A DNA stretch of 64,000 nt from Flaviramulus basaltis (lineage in GTDB: Bacteria > Bacteroidota > Bacteroidia > Flavobacteriales > Flavobacteriaceae). The stretch spans positions 496,001 through 560,000 of the forward strand of contig NZ_FPKV01000002.1 of assembly GCF_900114265.1 (NCBI RefSeq), given 5' to 3'. The position numbers and the translations under genes were made by a program. Positions 56,024 to 64,000 of this stretch are shown here, in pieces. Position 1 is the stretch's first letter. Each line of letters starts with the position of its first letter. Below the pieces are notes generated by a model. That model searched no databases. It had not been told where the DNA came from and saw nothing but the letters and a program-made list of their open reading frames with translations.

Positions 56024-57622
56024 TTAGTATCCTTCGTTTTGTTCTACTCCAAGTTGGTCAACAAAATTTTGAGGTATTGGCCATCTTACATGTCTATCTT
56101 GAATGTTAGCAGATGCACTTGGATTGTGCATTTTAACTCTTTCTACTAATAAACCTAATCTTTTAAGCATAGCCCAACGGTGACCTTCATGACCTAATTC
56201 TCTAGCTTGTTCTGCTAAAATAATTTCTTGATCTAAACTTGTGAAATTATGGCTAGTATCACCAAAAGCCCGCTCTCTAATTGTATTTATTAAAGTTAAT
56301 GCTTTTCCTTCATTATTATTTCTCCAATGCGCTTCTGCTCCAATAATATATGCTTCGGCAAGTCTGTATACAATTATATTACTAAAACCCTGAGCTTCTG
56401 AAGCTAATCTTCCATAAGTACCATCTTCCCAATATTTAGTAGTAGAAGGCTCTAAATAACGAGCTTCATTAGCTGTAGATGCCCATGCTTGAAAATATGG
56501 ACTGTCTACTGTAAGTAAATCTCCTTCTTGAAGTGTATCTCCTCCTTCTAGACTAGTATCTATATTGTCTGGATCATCAACTACCCAAGCTGTTTTATGC
56601 CATGCATCTAAACGTCCATCTTCATCTTCAAAAAGTGTCCAATAATAAGGTGATGGTGATAATCTAGACCAAGGTCTTCCTCCTTGTTCTAAAGTTCTTG
56701 CTACTCCAGGAACTCTATCATAAAGCGGCACATACATTTGTACTGTACGTTGTGGTCTATTTTGATTTGCTGGGTTAAATATCCATGAGAAAATTATTTC
56801 TTGATTATTTTCTTCTCCTGTTTTACCTCCTGCAAGACCAAAAATACCATCTAAAGGTTGCAATTCAGCACCTTGAGCAATAACATCATCAGCTGCATCT
56901 GCTGCTTCTCCCCAATTTCCTAACCACATTTGTGCTTTTGCTAATAATAAATATGCCATATCTTTTGATGGTTTACCTACATCTCCATTTTGAATTCTTG
57001 TTTTTAATAGAGGTATTGCAGCGGTGGCATCATCAACAACTTTTTGAAAAAGAACTTCTTTAGGAGATAGTTCTGCAGTAAAAATAATATCATCAACAGT
57101 TTCTGCTAATTGTGAGATAACTGCATTATCCCAACGTTCAGCTAACTCTAAATAAATGAATGCACGAAGCGTATATGCTTCTCCAATTATTCTATTTTTA
57201 GCAACTTCTTCAGCTTCTGTTTCTGCCTCAAAATTACCTCCATAAGTAATTACTACATTACATCTATCAAGAGATAAATACAATCCATTAAAAATATCTT
57301 GTAAAGACCCACTTGATGCATCAAATGCATTTCCATATTCCATCATTCCTAACATTCCTCCTGAATTCACATCTACCATATTTGTGCCTGATGTAACAAT
57401 ATCAGTACCGCATTGTTTATAGAGTGAAATTTCATTATTCTCATGTAATGATCGTGCTTGCACATATACATCAATCATAGATGTTTCTAATCCACCAATA
57501 CTTGCCACAGCAATGTCTGTTGGTAGCCTGTCACGTTCTGTTAAATCAATTATATCATCATCACAACTTGCTAGCACAAGTAATGCTGAAACAACTGATA
57601 AATAAAATTTAATTTTTTTCAT
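56024..57622 (-). CDS. susD: SusD-family outer-membrane glycan-binding lipoprotein
   Basis: A 532-residue lipoprotein (LVLASC, Cys20, followed by DDD) that caps the SusC pore and binds the incoming oligosaccharide. It has the SusD/RagB layout with helical repeats: NIFNGLYLSLDRCNVVITY-like region near 110, AYTLRAFIYLELAERWDNA near 150, KDMAYLLLAKAQMWLGNW near 220 and a C-terminal part with REREAFG-like TIRERAFGD and GHEGHRWAMLKRLG near 490. It is 15 bases after SusC. Confidence 0.95.
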   Translation of the reverse strand: MKKIKFYLSVVSALLVLASCDDDIIDLTERDRLPTDIAVASIGGLETSMIDVYVQARSLHENNEISLYKQCGTDIVTSGTNMVDVNSGGMLGMMEYGNAFDASSGSLQDIFNGLYLSLDRCNVVITYGGNFEAETEAEEVAKNRIIGEAYTLRAFIYLELAERWDNAVISQLAETVDDIIFTAELSPKEVLFQKVVDDATAAIPLLKTRIQNGDVGKPSKDMAYLLLAKAQMWLGNWGEAADAADDVIAQGAELQPLDGIFGLAGGKTGEENNQEIIFSWIFNPANQNRPQRTVQMYVPLYDRVPGVARTLEQGGRPWSRLSPSPYYWTLFEDEDGRLDAWHKTAWVVDDPDNIDTSLEGGDTLQEGDLLTVDSPYFQAWASTANEARYLEPSTTKYWEDGTYGRLASEAQGFSNIIVYRLAEAYIIGAEAHWRNNNEGKALTLINTIRERAFGDTSHNFTSLDQEIILAEQARELGHEGHRWAMLKRLGLLVERVKMHNPSASANIQDRHVRWPIPQNFVDQLGVEQNEGY

Positions 57623-57637
57623 AATTTCTATTTTTTT

Positions 57638-60600
57638 TTAAAATGTAATTGATGTTCCAAAAGTTATTGTTCTGGTAATTGGATATGCTCCAATTCCAGC
57701 TTCTGGAGAATAGGCATTATCAAAATCTGTGAAATATTTTAAATTATTCCCTCGAACATACATTGATAAAGCTTTAAGTGGCGTTTTTTCTAAAAATCTA
57801 GTTGGAAGATTATAAGTTAATGATACGTTACGAATAGCTACGAAAGAGGCATCTTGTGTTTTAACTGCGTCTCCTCTACCTCCATCATAATTACCTGAAC
57901 CACCAACTCTTGGAAAGCTATTACTTGGATTATCAGGTGTCCAATAATCGATAGCTACTTGGTTGTTTCTACCTGTATAGCCACCTATAAAATTATTTAC
58001 TCTTGTTACTCCTTCTACTACTTCTACTAATACAGATAATTCTAAACCTTTATAAGTAAAAGTATTAGTAATACCTCCATACCAATCAGGATTACCACTA
58101 CCTAAAAACAATCTATCTTCTCCTGGTGTAATGCTTCCGTCTCCATTTACATCTTGGAATTTTGCATCTCCAGGAACTTGACCAAATGCTGCAGCTTCAG
58201 TTACTTCTTCTGTTTGCCATACTCCTAAATATTTGTAATTGTAAATAACACCTATTGGTTGCCCAATGAACCATCCATTTGCAGGATCATCAATTGGGTT
58301 TCCATCTGCATCTTTACTTCCTCTGCTTAAGCTAACAATTTCGTTTTTATCTTGAGCCCAGTTAAGCGCTAAATTCCATGTAAAATCTTCATTTTCAATT
58401 ACGTTTGATTTTAAACTAATTTCTAAACCTGAATTTTTTGTTTCACCAACATTGTTGATATAACTTTCATAACCATTGATAACTGGTATTATCTCAGGTA
58501 GTAACAAATCAGTTGTTTTTGTATTGTAGTAATCTACTGTACCACTAATTCTATTATTTAATAAACCAAAATCTAAACCTACATTTAATTGTTTACTTGT
58601 TTCCCATTTTAGATATGGGTTAGCTAATGTTCCTTTAGCATAACCAACAATGTTTCTCTCAACAGCTCCATCTGGAGTTCCATCATCATCCTCATCTATA
58701 GGGTCTAAAACTGTAGATCTAACTACTACGGGATTTGCTAAATAACGATAAGTTCCAATTCTGTCATTACCTAAAGTACCATAACTTCCTCTAAATTTTA
58801 GTGCATTTAATAGTCCATCTGCATCCCAAAACTTTTCTTTATTTGCATTCCAAGCTAATGAAACTGATGGGAAATTACCATAAACATTGTCTCCTGTAAA
58901 TCTTGATGATCCGTCTCTACGCAATGTTAATGTTACTACATATCTATTGTCATAATCATAACCAACTCGACCTACATAATAAACTCGACCTGATTCATCT
59001 GTATCCCAGCTAAAACGTTGATCTGCTGTAGCTGAATCATCAATAGCATTATAACCTAATAAATCTGTGGCTAATTTATCTGAAAATGCATCAAATTGTT
59101 CAAATTCATTCTTTTGAAAACCATAAACAAATGTAGCATCTATACCATGCTTTCCAAAATCTTTTTTGTAGTGTAAAATATTATCAACTAAATAATTAAC
59201 AGAATTTTGTCGTTGTACTTGAGCTGTACTTGGGTCTCCATCAATATAGTTGCTAGAAGTAAATCTGCCATAAAATTGACTACGATCTTCTGCAAAAGTA
59301 TTTAATGTATAACTCAATCCATCAGCAAGTCCAATTTCAACATATGGATTCACATATGATCTTGTAACTGTTCTATCAACGATAGATTCATTATATCTGT
59401 GAAAAGGGTTTACTTGAAATTGATCGTTCGTTACAAATTTAGCATAAGAACCATCTGGTAGATATAAATCTCCCAATGGTGTATTGTTAAAAATTGGAAT
59501 AAATGGTGCAAATCCACCGTTTATATTAAATTCACTAATGGTATTACTTGTCTCATCTGCGAAACTTTTTGTTAATTGAACTCTAGCTCCTATTTTAACT
59601 TTATCAGATGGTCTATACTCTCCATTAAATCTTAAAGAGTATCTATTATAGTCTGAATCTGTTACAATACCACCTTCTTGGTACATGTCTCCATTTAAAT
59701 AAAAACTAAGTTGATCTGAACCACCTGAAACAGATAAACTTACATTTTTAGAAATTCCTTGTCTTAAAAGTTCATCTTGCCAATCAACAGAATTTCCATT
59801 AACATAATTTGTAAGTTCGTTTGCATTTAAAGTTCCGTTTAATGTAGTTCCTAGCCCTGAATCAAAAAGGAATTTCACATACTCATCCCCATTCATAATA
59901 TTAACTCTATTAGTAACATCATTAAATGCTGTAGAAGCATTAACGGAAATTGTAGGTTTTCCTGCCTTACCACTTTTAGTAGTAATTAAAACGACTCCAT
60001 TAGCTGCACTAGATCCATAAATAGCTCCTGCTCCAGCATCTTTTATAACATTAACAGACTCAATATCATCAGGATTTAATTCAGAAAGATTACCTCCAGG
60101 AAGAGGCACACCATCAACAACAATAATTGGTTGATTAGCATCACTAACAGAACCTGAACCTTCACCTAATGAATTAATACCTCTAATTGTGAAGTTTACA
60201 CCTGAACCTGGTTGCCCATTTCCTCTAGTAACCCTTAATCCTGCAACTTGCCCTCTTAAAGCTTCAACAACATTAGGTACTGGTGTTTTTTCAATAGCTG
60301 CTACATCAACAGTAGTTATTGCTCCTGTTACATTAGAACGTTCCATTGTACCATAACCTACCACAACTACTTCATCTAATTGTGATACATCTTCTTTTAA
60401 ACTAATATTTATAGTAGTTCTTCCATTTACAGAGATTGATTGATTAACGTAACCTAAATAACTAAATTCTAAAACCGCATTTGAAGATGCATTAATTGAG
60501 AATAAGCCATCAAAATCCGTAGATGTCCCTGTACTTGTGTTTTGTACAATTACATTAACTCCAGGTAAAGGTATTCCAGATTCATCTGTAACTTTTCCCG

Positions 60601-60712
60601 ATACAGTAGTGCTTTGAGCATTAGCCTTGACTGAAAACACAAATAGTAGTAGCATAAAACCATAAAGATATAGGGTCTTTGGTTTTGTTTTTAATAGTAA
60701 ATTGTTTGTCAT
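57638..60712 (-). CDS. susC: SusC-family TonB-dependent oligosaccharide transporter
   Basis: A 1024-residue outer-membrane barrel that imports xylo-oligosaccharides with energy from TonB. After a signal peptide (ending KANAQ) comes a carboxypeptidase-regulatory-like domain (about 34-107: VSGKVTDESGIPLPGVNV, TDFDGLFSI), the DEVVVVGYG segment at 113-121, the plug (about 125-245: EALRGQVAGLRVTRG, IRGINSLG, IVVDGVP, IYGSSAANGVVLITTK) and the barrel ending SITF. It heads the susC-susD-susE-like operon, with operator copy 4 at its promoter. Confidence 0.96.
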   Translation of the reverse strand: MTNNLLLKTKPKTLYLYGFMLLLFVFSVKANAQSTTVSGKVTDESGIPLPGVNVIVQNTSTGTSTDFDGLFSINASSNAVLEFSYLGYVNQSISVNGRTTINISLKEDVSQLDEVVVVGYGTMERSNVTGAITTVDVAAIEKTPVPNVVEALRGQVAGLRVTRGNGQPGSGVNFTIRGINSLGEGSGSVSDANQPIIVVDGVPLPGGNLSELNPDDIESVNVIKDAGAGAIYGSSAANGVVLITTKSGKAGKPTISVNASTAFNDVTNRVNIMNGDEYVKFLFDSGLGTTLNGTLNANELTNYVNGNSVDWQDELLRQGISKNVSLSVSGGSDQLSFYLNGDMYQEGGIVTDSDYNRYSLRFNGEYRPSDKVKIGARVQLTKSFADETSNTISEFNINGGFAPFIPIFNNTPLGDLYLPDGSYAKFVTNDQFQVNPFHRYNESIVDRTVTRSYVNPYVEIGLADGLSYTLNTFAEDRSQFYGRFTSSNYIDGDPSTAQVQRQNSVNYLVDNILHYKKDFGKHGIDATFVYGFQKNEFEQFDAFSDKLATDLLGYNAIDDSATADQRFSWDTDESGRVYYVGRVGYDYDNRYVVTLTLRRDGSSRFTGDNVYGNFPSVSLAWNANKEKFWDADGLLNALKFRGSYGTLGNDRIGTYRYLANPVVVRSTVLDPIDEDDDGTPDGAVERNIVGYAKGTLANPYLKWETSKQLNVGLDFGLLNNRISGTVDYYNTKTTDLLLPEIIPVINGYESYINNVGETKNSGLEISLKSNVIENEDFTWNLALNWAQDKNEIVSLSRGSKDADGNPIDDPANGWFIGQPIGVIYNYKYLGVWQTEEVTEAAAFGQVPGDAKFQDVNGDGSITPGEDRLFLGSGNPDWYGGITNTFTYKGLELSVLVEVVEGVTRVNNFIGGYTGRNNQVAIDYWTPDNPSNSFPRVGGSGNYDGGRGDAVKTQDASFVAIRNVSLTYNLPTRFLEKTPLKALSMYVRGNNLKYFTDFDNAYSPEAGIGAYPITRTITFGTSITF

Positions 60713-60772
60713 AATTAAGTTTAGTTTAGTTTGATATAAAGCAATTCTTATTAATTTATCAAGAATTTTAGA

Positions 60773-60810
60773 TATATACTAAATTAGCAGCCTTATATAC
60801 TAAATTAGCA
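60773..60810. repeat. 17-base direct repeat in the susC leader
   Basis: TATATACTAAATTAGCA occurs at 60773-60789 and again at 60794-60810, an exact copy 21 bases apart, which is two turns of the helix. It lies just downstream of the predicted susC start site and is distinct from the LacI palindrome. Confidence 0.65.
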
Positions 60811-60815
60811 TCTTA

Positions 60816-60846
60816 CAATAATATAAATAAAATTTCAATTACGCAA
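60816..60846 (-). promoter_or_regulatory. Promoter of the susC operon
   Basis: Minus strand: TTG at 60846-60844 inside the operator, 20 bases, TATTATTG at 60823-60816 (one mismatch to TAnnTTTG). The predicted leader is about 97 bases. Confidence 0.45.
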
Positions 60847-60856
60847 TCGGTTGCGT
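60841..60856. promoter_or_regulatory. LacI-type operator, copy 4, at the susC promoter
   Basis: ACGCAATCGGTTGCGT, the most symmetrical of the four copies (outer ATTACGCAA / TTGCGTAA arms). It covers the -33 TTG of the susC promoter. Confidence 0.82.
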
Positions 60857-61159
60857 AAATTTTATTTAAAGTTTTAATTGAAAATATTAGATTCTAATTA
60901 AAAACAGGCAAACTATATTTATTTCCTTACAAATCTAAATAATCTAAAAACTTCTTAACCACATTACTCTAAGGTTACAATAGTTAAAAACTTATATACA
61001 TATCACTTACAATAATTTAAGTTCTCTTATTAAAATAAATATTAAGAAATTGTTTTGATAAAACCTTAAGTTAATTCTTCACTAAATTTATTCTGATGAT
61101 ATTTCATTTTTATTATAAATCAAATGATTAGTAAAAACTAAAAAATGCATTTTGTCGAA

Positions 61160-61167
61160 TATTTTTG
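61160..61167 (+). promoter_or_regulatory. -7 box of the large surface-protein gene
   Basis: TATTTTTG matches TAnnTTTG exactly and lies 67 bases before the ATG at 61235. No TTG is found 17-23 bases upstream, so the call is moderate. Confidence 0.4.
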
Positions 61168-61234
61168 CGTTTCATGGAACATATATGTACATTTGTCGCC
61201 AATTAATTGATCCCAAGTCAAAATTTAGCCTCAC

Positions 61235-64000
61235 ATGAATAATGTTTTCATTTCATTTAAAATTTTTATTGTCTTTATATGCATACTAATTTCTAAAAAT
61301 GCCTTTTCAAAAGTTAACCTAAATTCTAAATATTTAGGATATGCCAATAATATAAACCTAACTCCTTATACCTTTTTACATACTGGTTTTGATTTTATAC
61401 CTATTGATTCTAAAGGTTATAAACCTTTTATTAAATTATCAAATGATATTTTAATAAAAGAAAATAAGACTACACCTGAAGCAGAAATAGACGTTACAGG
61501 CCTCAATAATTCAATTAAAGGAAATGGTTCTAACATACCCTCTCAATTAAATAACACAGATTTTGGTCATGTTCAAGTTAAATCACAAACTATAACAAAA
61601 ACATTTGTTATAAATAATATAGGTACTAGCAATTTAACTTTAGGAACTATCTCACTAACTGGTCCATCAGAATTTAAAATAAAAAATGCTCCTGTCTCAG
61701 GAAGCATTATAGCTCCAAATAACAAGGCTAATATTGTTATATCATTTTCTACATCAACCTTAGCTATTCAAACCGATGTATTAACTATAACCTCTAATGA
61801 TTCAGATGAAACTTATTATAAAATCAATTTAACAGCCAAAGGCAATCAAGTGTTTTTTGATAGTGATGGTGATGGTATTTATGATGATATAGATGTAGAT
61901 GATGATAATGATGGTATTAAAGATTCTGAAGAAGAAGATGCTTGTAGAGCATCTAATGGAACTTCACTAGTTGATTATAAATTTTTAAACGAAACTTTTG
62001 GAACAGGAGTAACAAGAGGCACTGGAATAAGTTCTATTTATTCTGTATATACAGCATATTGTCTTGAAGATGGTTCATCTAGTTCAAATTGTTCTGGTTC
62101 AAACCCAGATGTTGAAGATGGTGAGTATACAATTGCTAGTTTTATTACCAATGAGGATGGTACAAATCCAACTAGAACTTCTCCAACAGGTACAGATATT
62201 GCTAATTGGGCATGGTATGCATGGGCACCTATAGAAGACCATACGCCAGGTGATTCTGATGGAAGAATGGCCATATTCAATGCAAATGTAAACCCTGGTA
62301 TTTTCTATGAAACCGAAATTACAGGAACACTTTCCAATATACCAGTTACGTATAGTTTTTGGGTGATTAACATTGATGAACCTGATCAAAATTTTATAGA
62401 TGAAGAACATAGTGGTAATGCAAGTTCATATAACCACAGAAATTTACCAAATATCACTGTAAATTTTTTAACTCTTGATAGAAGTAATGTAATTGCAACT
62501 TATAATACTGGAGATATAACTAGATGTGGAGACTCTTTTGTTCCAACAAATCACACTGGAACTTATCCACATATAGCAGATGCCAACTATAATACTTGTG
62601 AAACATCTGTATGGCAACAATTCACGCAACAATTTAGTTCTACAGAAACAGCATTTGTTGTACAATTTGTTAATAATGCACCTGGTGGTGAAGGTAATAA
62701 TCTCGCAATTGATGATATACAAATTAGGCAATCTCTTTGCGATATGGATAACGATTTAGTTGCCAATATATTTGATTTGGATAGTGATAATGATGGTATA
62801 CCAGATGTTATAGAAGCTAATAATACCGCTGGAAGCTTGAGTGAAGGCAGAGGTACTTTAACAGATATAACTAGCTGGACAGATGCTAATGAAAATGGTA
62901 TGTTGGATAGCTTAGAAGCTCTTGTAGCTATAGATACCGATGGTGATGGCGTATTTGATTATTTAGATTTAGATAGTGATAATGATGGGTTGTTCGATGT
63001 TGATGAATCTGGTGCTATAAATAGTAATGATACCAGCTATCAAAATGGTGATGGAGATATTACAGGAAATGGTATTGGTGATGGTTCAGAATCTGAAACC
63101 TTTAGAGCAAAAGACTCCAATGGAGACGGAATAATAGAAGGCTATGGAGATGGCATTTTAGATATTTATGATTTTCATGAAGGCAATACAAGTTACTCAG
63201 ATTCTTATGGTAATAATAACCAAGGAATAGGACCATTATACACTTTAGATTCTGATTATGATGGTATTCCGGATTATAAAGATCCTTATAATGACATAAT
63301 ATCGACATATGATATTGATACAGTCGAAATTTATGCAAGTTTACCAAATTCAGCAGGTGTTTTAACAAGCACAATAGATATGGATGGAGATGGTGTTATG
63401 GCATCAAGAGATGGTGATGATACTATTTTTGGCTCACCAAGAAACTTAGATTCAAGCTACAGTTTGTCCTTTGATGGTAGAAACGACTACATTGAAGATG
63501 CAAATATTATAGCTTCTGGAGATGCTACTCTTATGGCTTTTGTAAAAACAAATGGATCTAATACAAATACAGACAATCAAATAGTAGCAGGACAAGACGA
63601 TTTGTATATTATAATTGATGAAGTGACCAATATAGCTAGTGTTGTTGTAGAAGGAGTAACAATTTCTTCTAAAACAGCATTAACAGATGGTGTTTGGGCT
63701 CATGTAGCAGTTACTACTACATCAACATCTGGAGGACAAACCACATTATATATAAACGGTGTTGCTGAAGCTTCAACTACTTCAGGAGGTATCATTGATA
63801 ATACTAATTTTAATATTGGTAGATCTTCAAAAGGAAAAAACTATTTCAAAGGTGAAATTGACGAAATAAGAATTTTTGATGTTGCTCTAACTAATGATCA
63901 ACTTAAAAAAATGGTATATCAAGAATTAGATGAAACCAATAGTTTTAACAGCGGAAAAATTATCCCAACTAATATTTCTGCTTCAATAGGAAGTAATTTA
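61235..64000 (+). CDS. Large secreted surface protein with TSP3-type calcium repeats and LamG-like domain (3' end outside window)
   Basis: An open frame of 922 codons runs from ATG 61235 to the window edge with no stop. The signal peptide is MNNVFISFKIFIVFICILI plus a short polar end. An ASPM/HYDIN-like beta domain follows (about residues 108-206: TDFGHVQVKS, INNIGTSNLTLGTISL, FTSNDSD-like end), then calcium-type repeats such as DSDGDGIYDDIDVDDDNDG (near 210 and again near 505-690) and a Cys/Trp-rich beta region (about 250-500). A LamG/concanavalin-like domain is near 740-895 (YSLSFDGRNDYIED, WAHVAVTT, INGVAEAS, GEIDEIRIFDVAL). Proteins of this build are usually cell-surface or type IX-secreted adhesins; that C-terminus is beyond the window. 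Confidence 0.85.
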   Translation, partial: MNNVFISFKIFIVFICILISKNAFSKVNLNSKYLGYANNINLTPYTFLHTGFDFIPIDSKGYKPFIKLSNDILIKENKTTPEAEIDVTGLNNSIKGNGSNIPSQLNNTDFGHVQVKSQTITKTFVINNIGTSNLTLGTISLTGPSEFKIKNAPVSGSIIAPNNKANIVISFSTSTLAIQTDVLTITSNDSDETYYKINLTAKGNQVFFDSDGDGIYDDIDVDDDNDGIKDSEEEDACRASNGTSLVDYKFLNETFGTGVTRGTGISSIYSVYTAYCLEDGSSSSNCSGSNPDVEDGEYTIASFITNEDGTNPTRTSPTGTDIANWAWYAWAPIEDHTPGDSDGRMAIFNANVNPGIFYETEITGTLSNIPVTYSFWVINIDEPDQNFIDEEHSGNASSYNHRNLPNITVNFLTLDRSNVIATYNTGDITRCGDSFVPTNHTGTYPHIADANYNTCETSVWQQFTQQFSSTETAFVVQFVNNAPGGEGNNLAIDDIQIRQSLCDMDNDLVANIFDLDSDNDGIPDVIEANNTAGSLSEGRGTLTDITSWTDANENGMLDSLEALVAIDTDGDGVFDYLDLDSDNDGLFDVDESGAINSNDTSYQNGDGDITGNGIGDGSESETFRAKDSNGDGIIEGYGDGILDIYDFHEGNTSYSDSYGNNNQGIGPLYTLDSDYDGIPDYKDPYNDIISTYDIDTVEIYASLPNSAGVLTSTIDMDGDGVMASRDGDDTIFGSPRNLDSSYSLSFDGRNDYIEDANIIASGDATLMAFVKTNGSNTNTDNQIVAGQDDLYIIIDEVTNIASVVVEGVTISSKTALTDGVWAHVAVTTTSTSGGQTTLYINGVAEASTTSGGIIDNTNFNIGRSSKGKNYFKGEIDEIRIFDVALTNDQLKKMVYQELDETNSFNSGKIIPTNISASIGSNL

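Larger units (their letters stand above)
60713..61234. other. Regulatory region between susC and the large surface-protein gene
   Basis: A 522-base divergent spacer with no gene. It holds the susC leader with an AAACTAAACTAAACTT element, an AATTCTT/AAGAATT dyad (60743-60767), a 17-base direct repeat, the susC promoter and LacI operator copy 4, then about 300 bases of AT-rich sequence in which I see nothing clear, and a promoter-like box at 61160. Confidence 0.7.

Overview
The window is AT-rich DNA from a member of the Bacteroidota, most likely a marine Flavobacteriaceae. The signs are a SusC/SusD pair, many lipoproteins with a Cys-Asp/Ser-rich start, promoters of the TTG-N17-23-TAnnTTTG type, start codons without Shine-Dalgarno sequences, an E1 alpha/beta fusion dehydrogenase and FG-GAP/UnbV lipoproteins. 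No rRNA, tRNA, insertion sequence, phage gene or CRISPR array was seen.

Layout. (1) 1-9953, plus strand: housekeeping and hypothetical genes (3'-part of uvrA, a 55-residue membrane protein, a LOG-family hydrolase, a non-catalytic M1-like protein, the fused 2-oxoacid dehydrogenase E1, a DUF202 protein and an unknown). (2) 10046-28735, minus strand: a (arabino)xylan block. A six-gene run GH10 - SGNH acetylesterase - GH115 - GPH/MFS symporter - GH43 - GH43 is followed by a GntR-type regulator with xylB, xylA and a sodium symporter, then GH51 and an aldose epimerase. (3) 28920-29906: an aldo/keto reductase. (4) 29916-37842, minus: GH10 - sugar-acid dehydratase - GntP permease - FAH-fold ketodeoxy-acid dehydratase - ketoglutarate-semialdehyde-type dehydrogenase - GH30, which looks like an oxidative (Weimberg-type) pentonate route set between two xylanase genes. 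(5) 38002-39030: a LacI regulator. (6) 39048-49983: two divergent operons, GH3 - uxaC - GH35-like and GH67 - SDR - uxuA - GH10, for side-chain glucuronate. (7) 50638-60712, minus: an FG-GAP/UnbV lipoprotein, then a SusC-SusD-SusE-like operon with three CBM4-like modules. (8) 61235 to the end: the first 922 codons of a large surface protein with calcium-binding repeats and a LamG-like domain.

How it works together (inference from families). Surface xylanases and the CBM protein cut and hold glucuronoarabinoxylan. SusCD imports oligomers. GH67, GH115, GH43, GH51, GH3 and the esterase strip them in the periplasm. Symporters import the products, and XylA/XylB, UxaC/SDR/UxuA and the pentonate operon feed central metabolism. 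Four copies of one palindrome, GCAAnCGnTTGC, lie before the GH10, lacI/GH10, GH3/GH67 and susC promoters. They make the LacI protein the likely common regulator.
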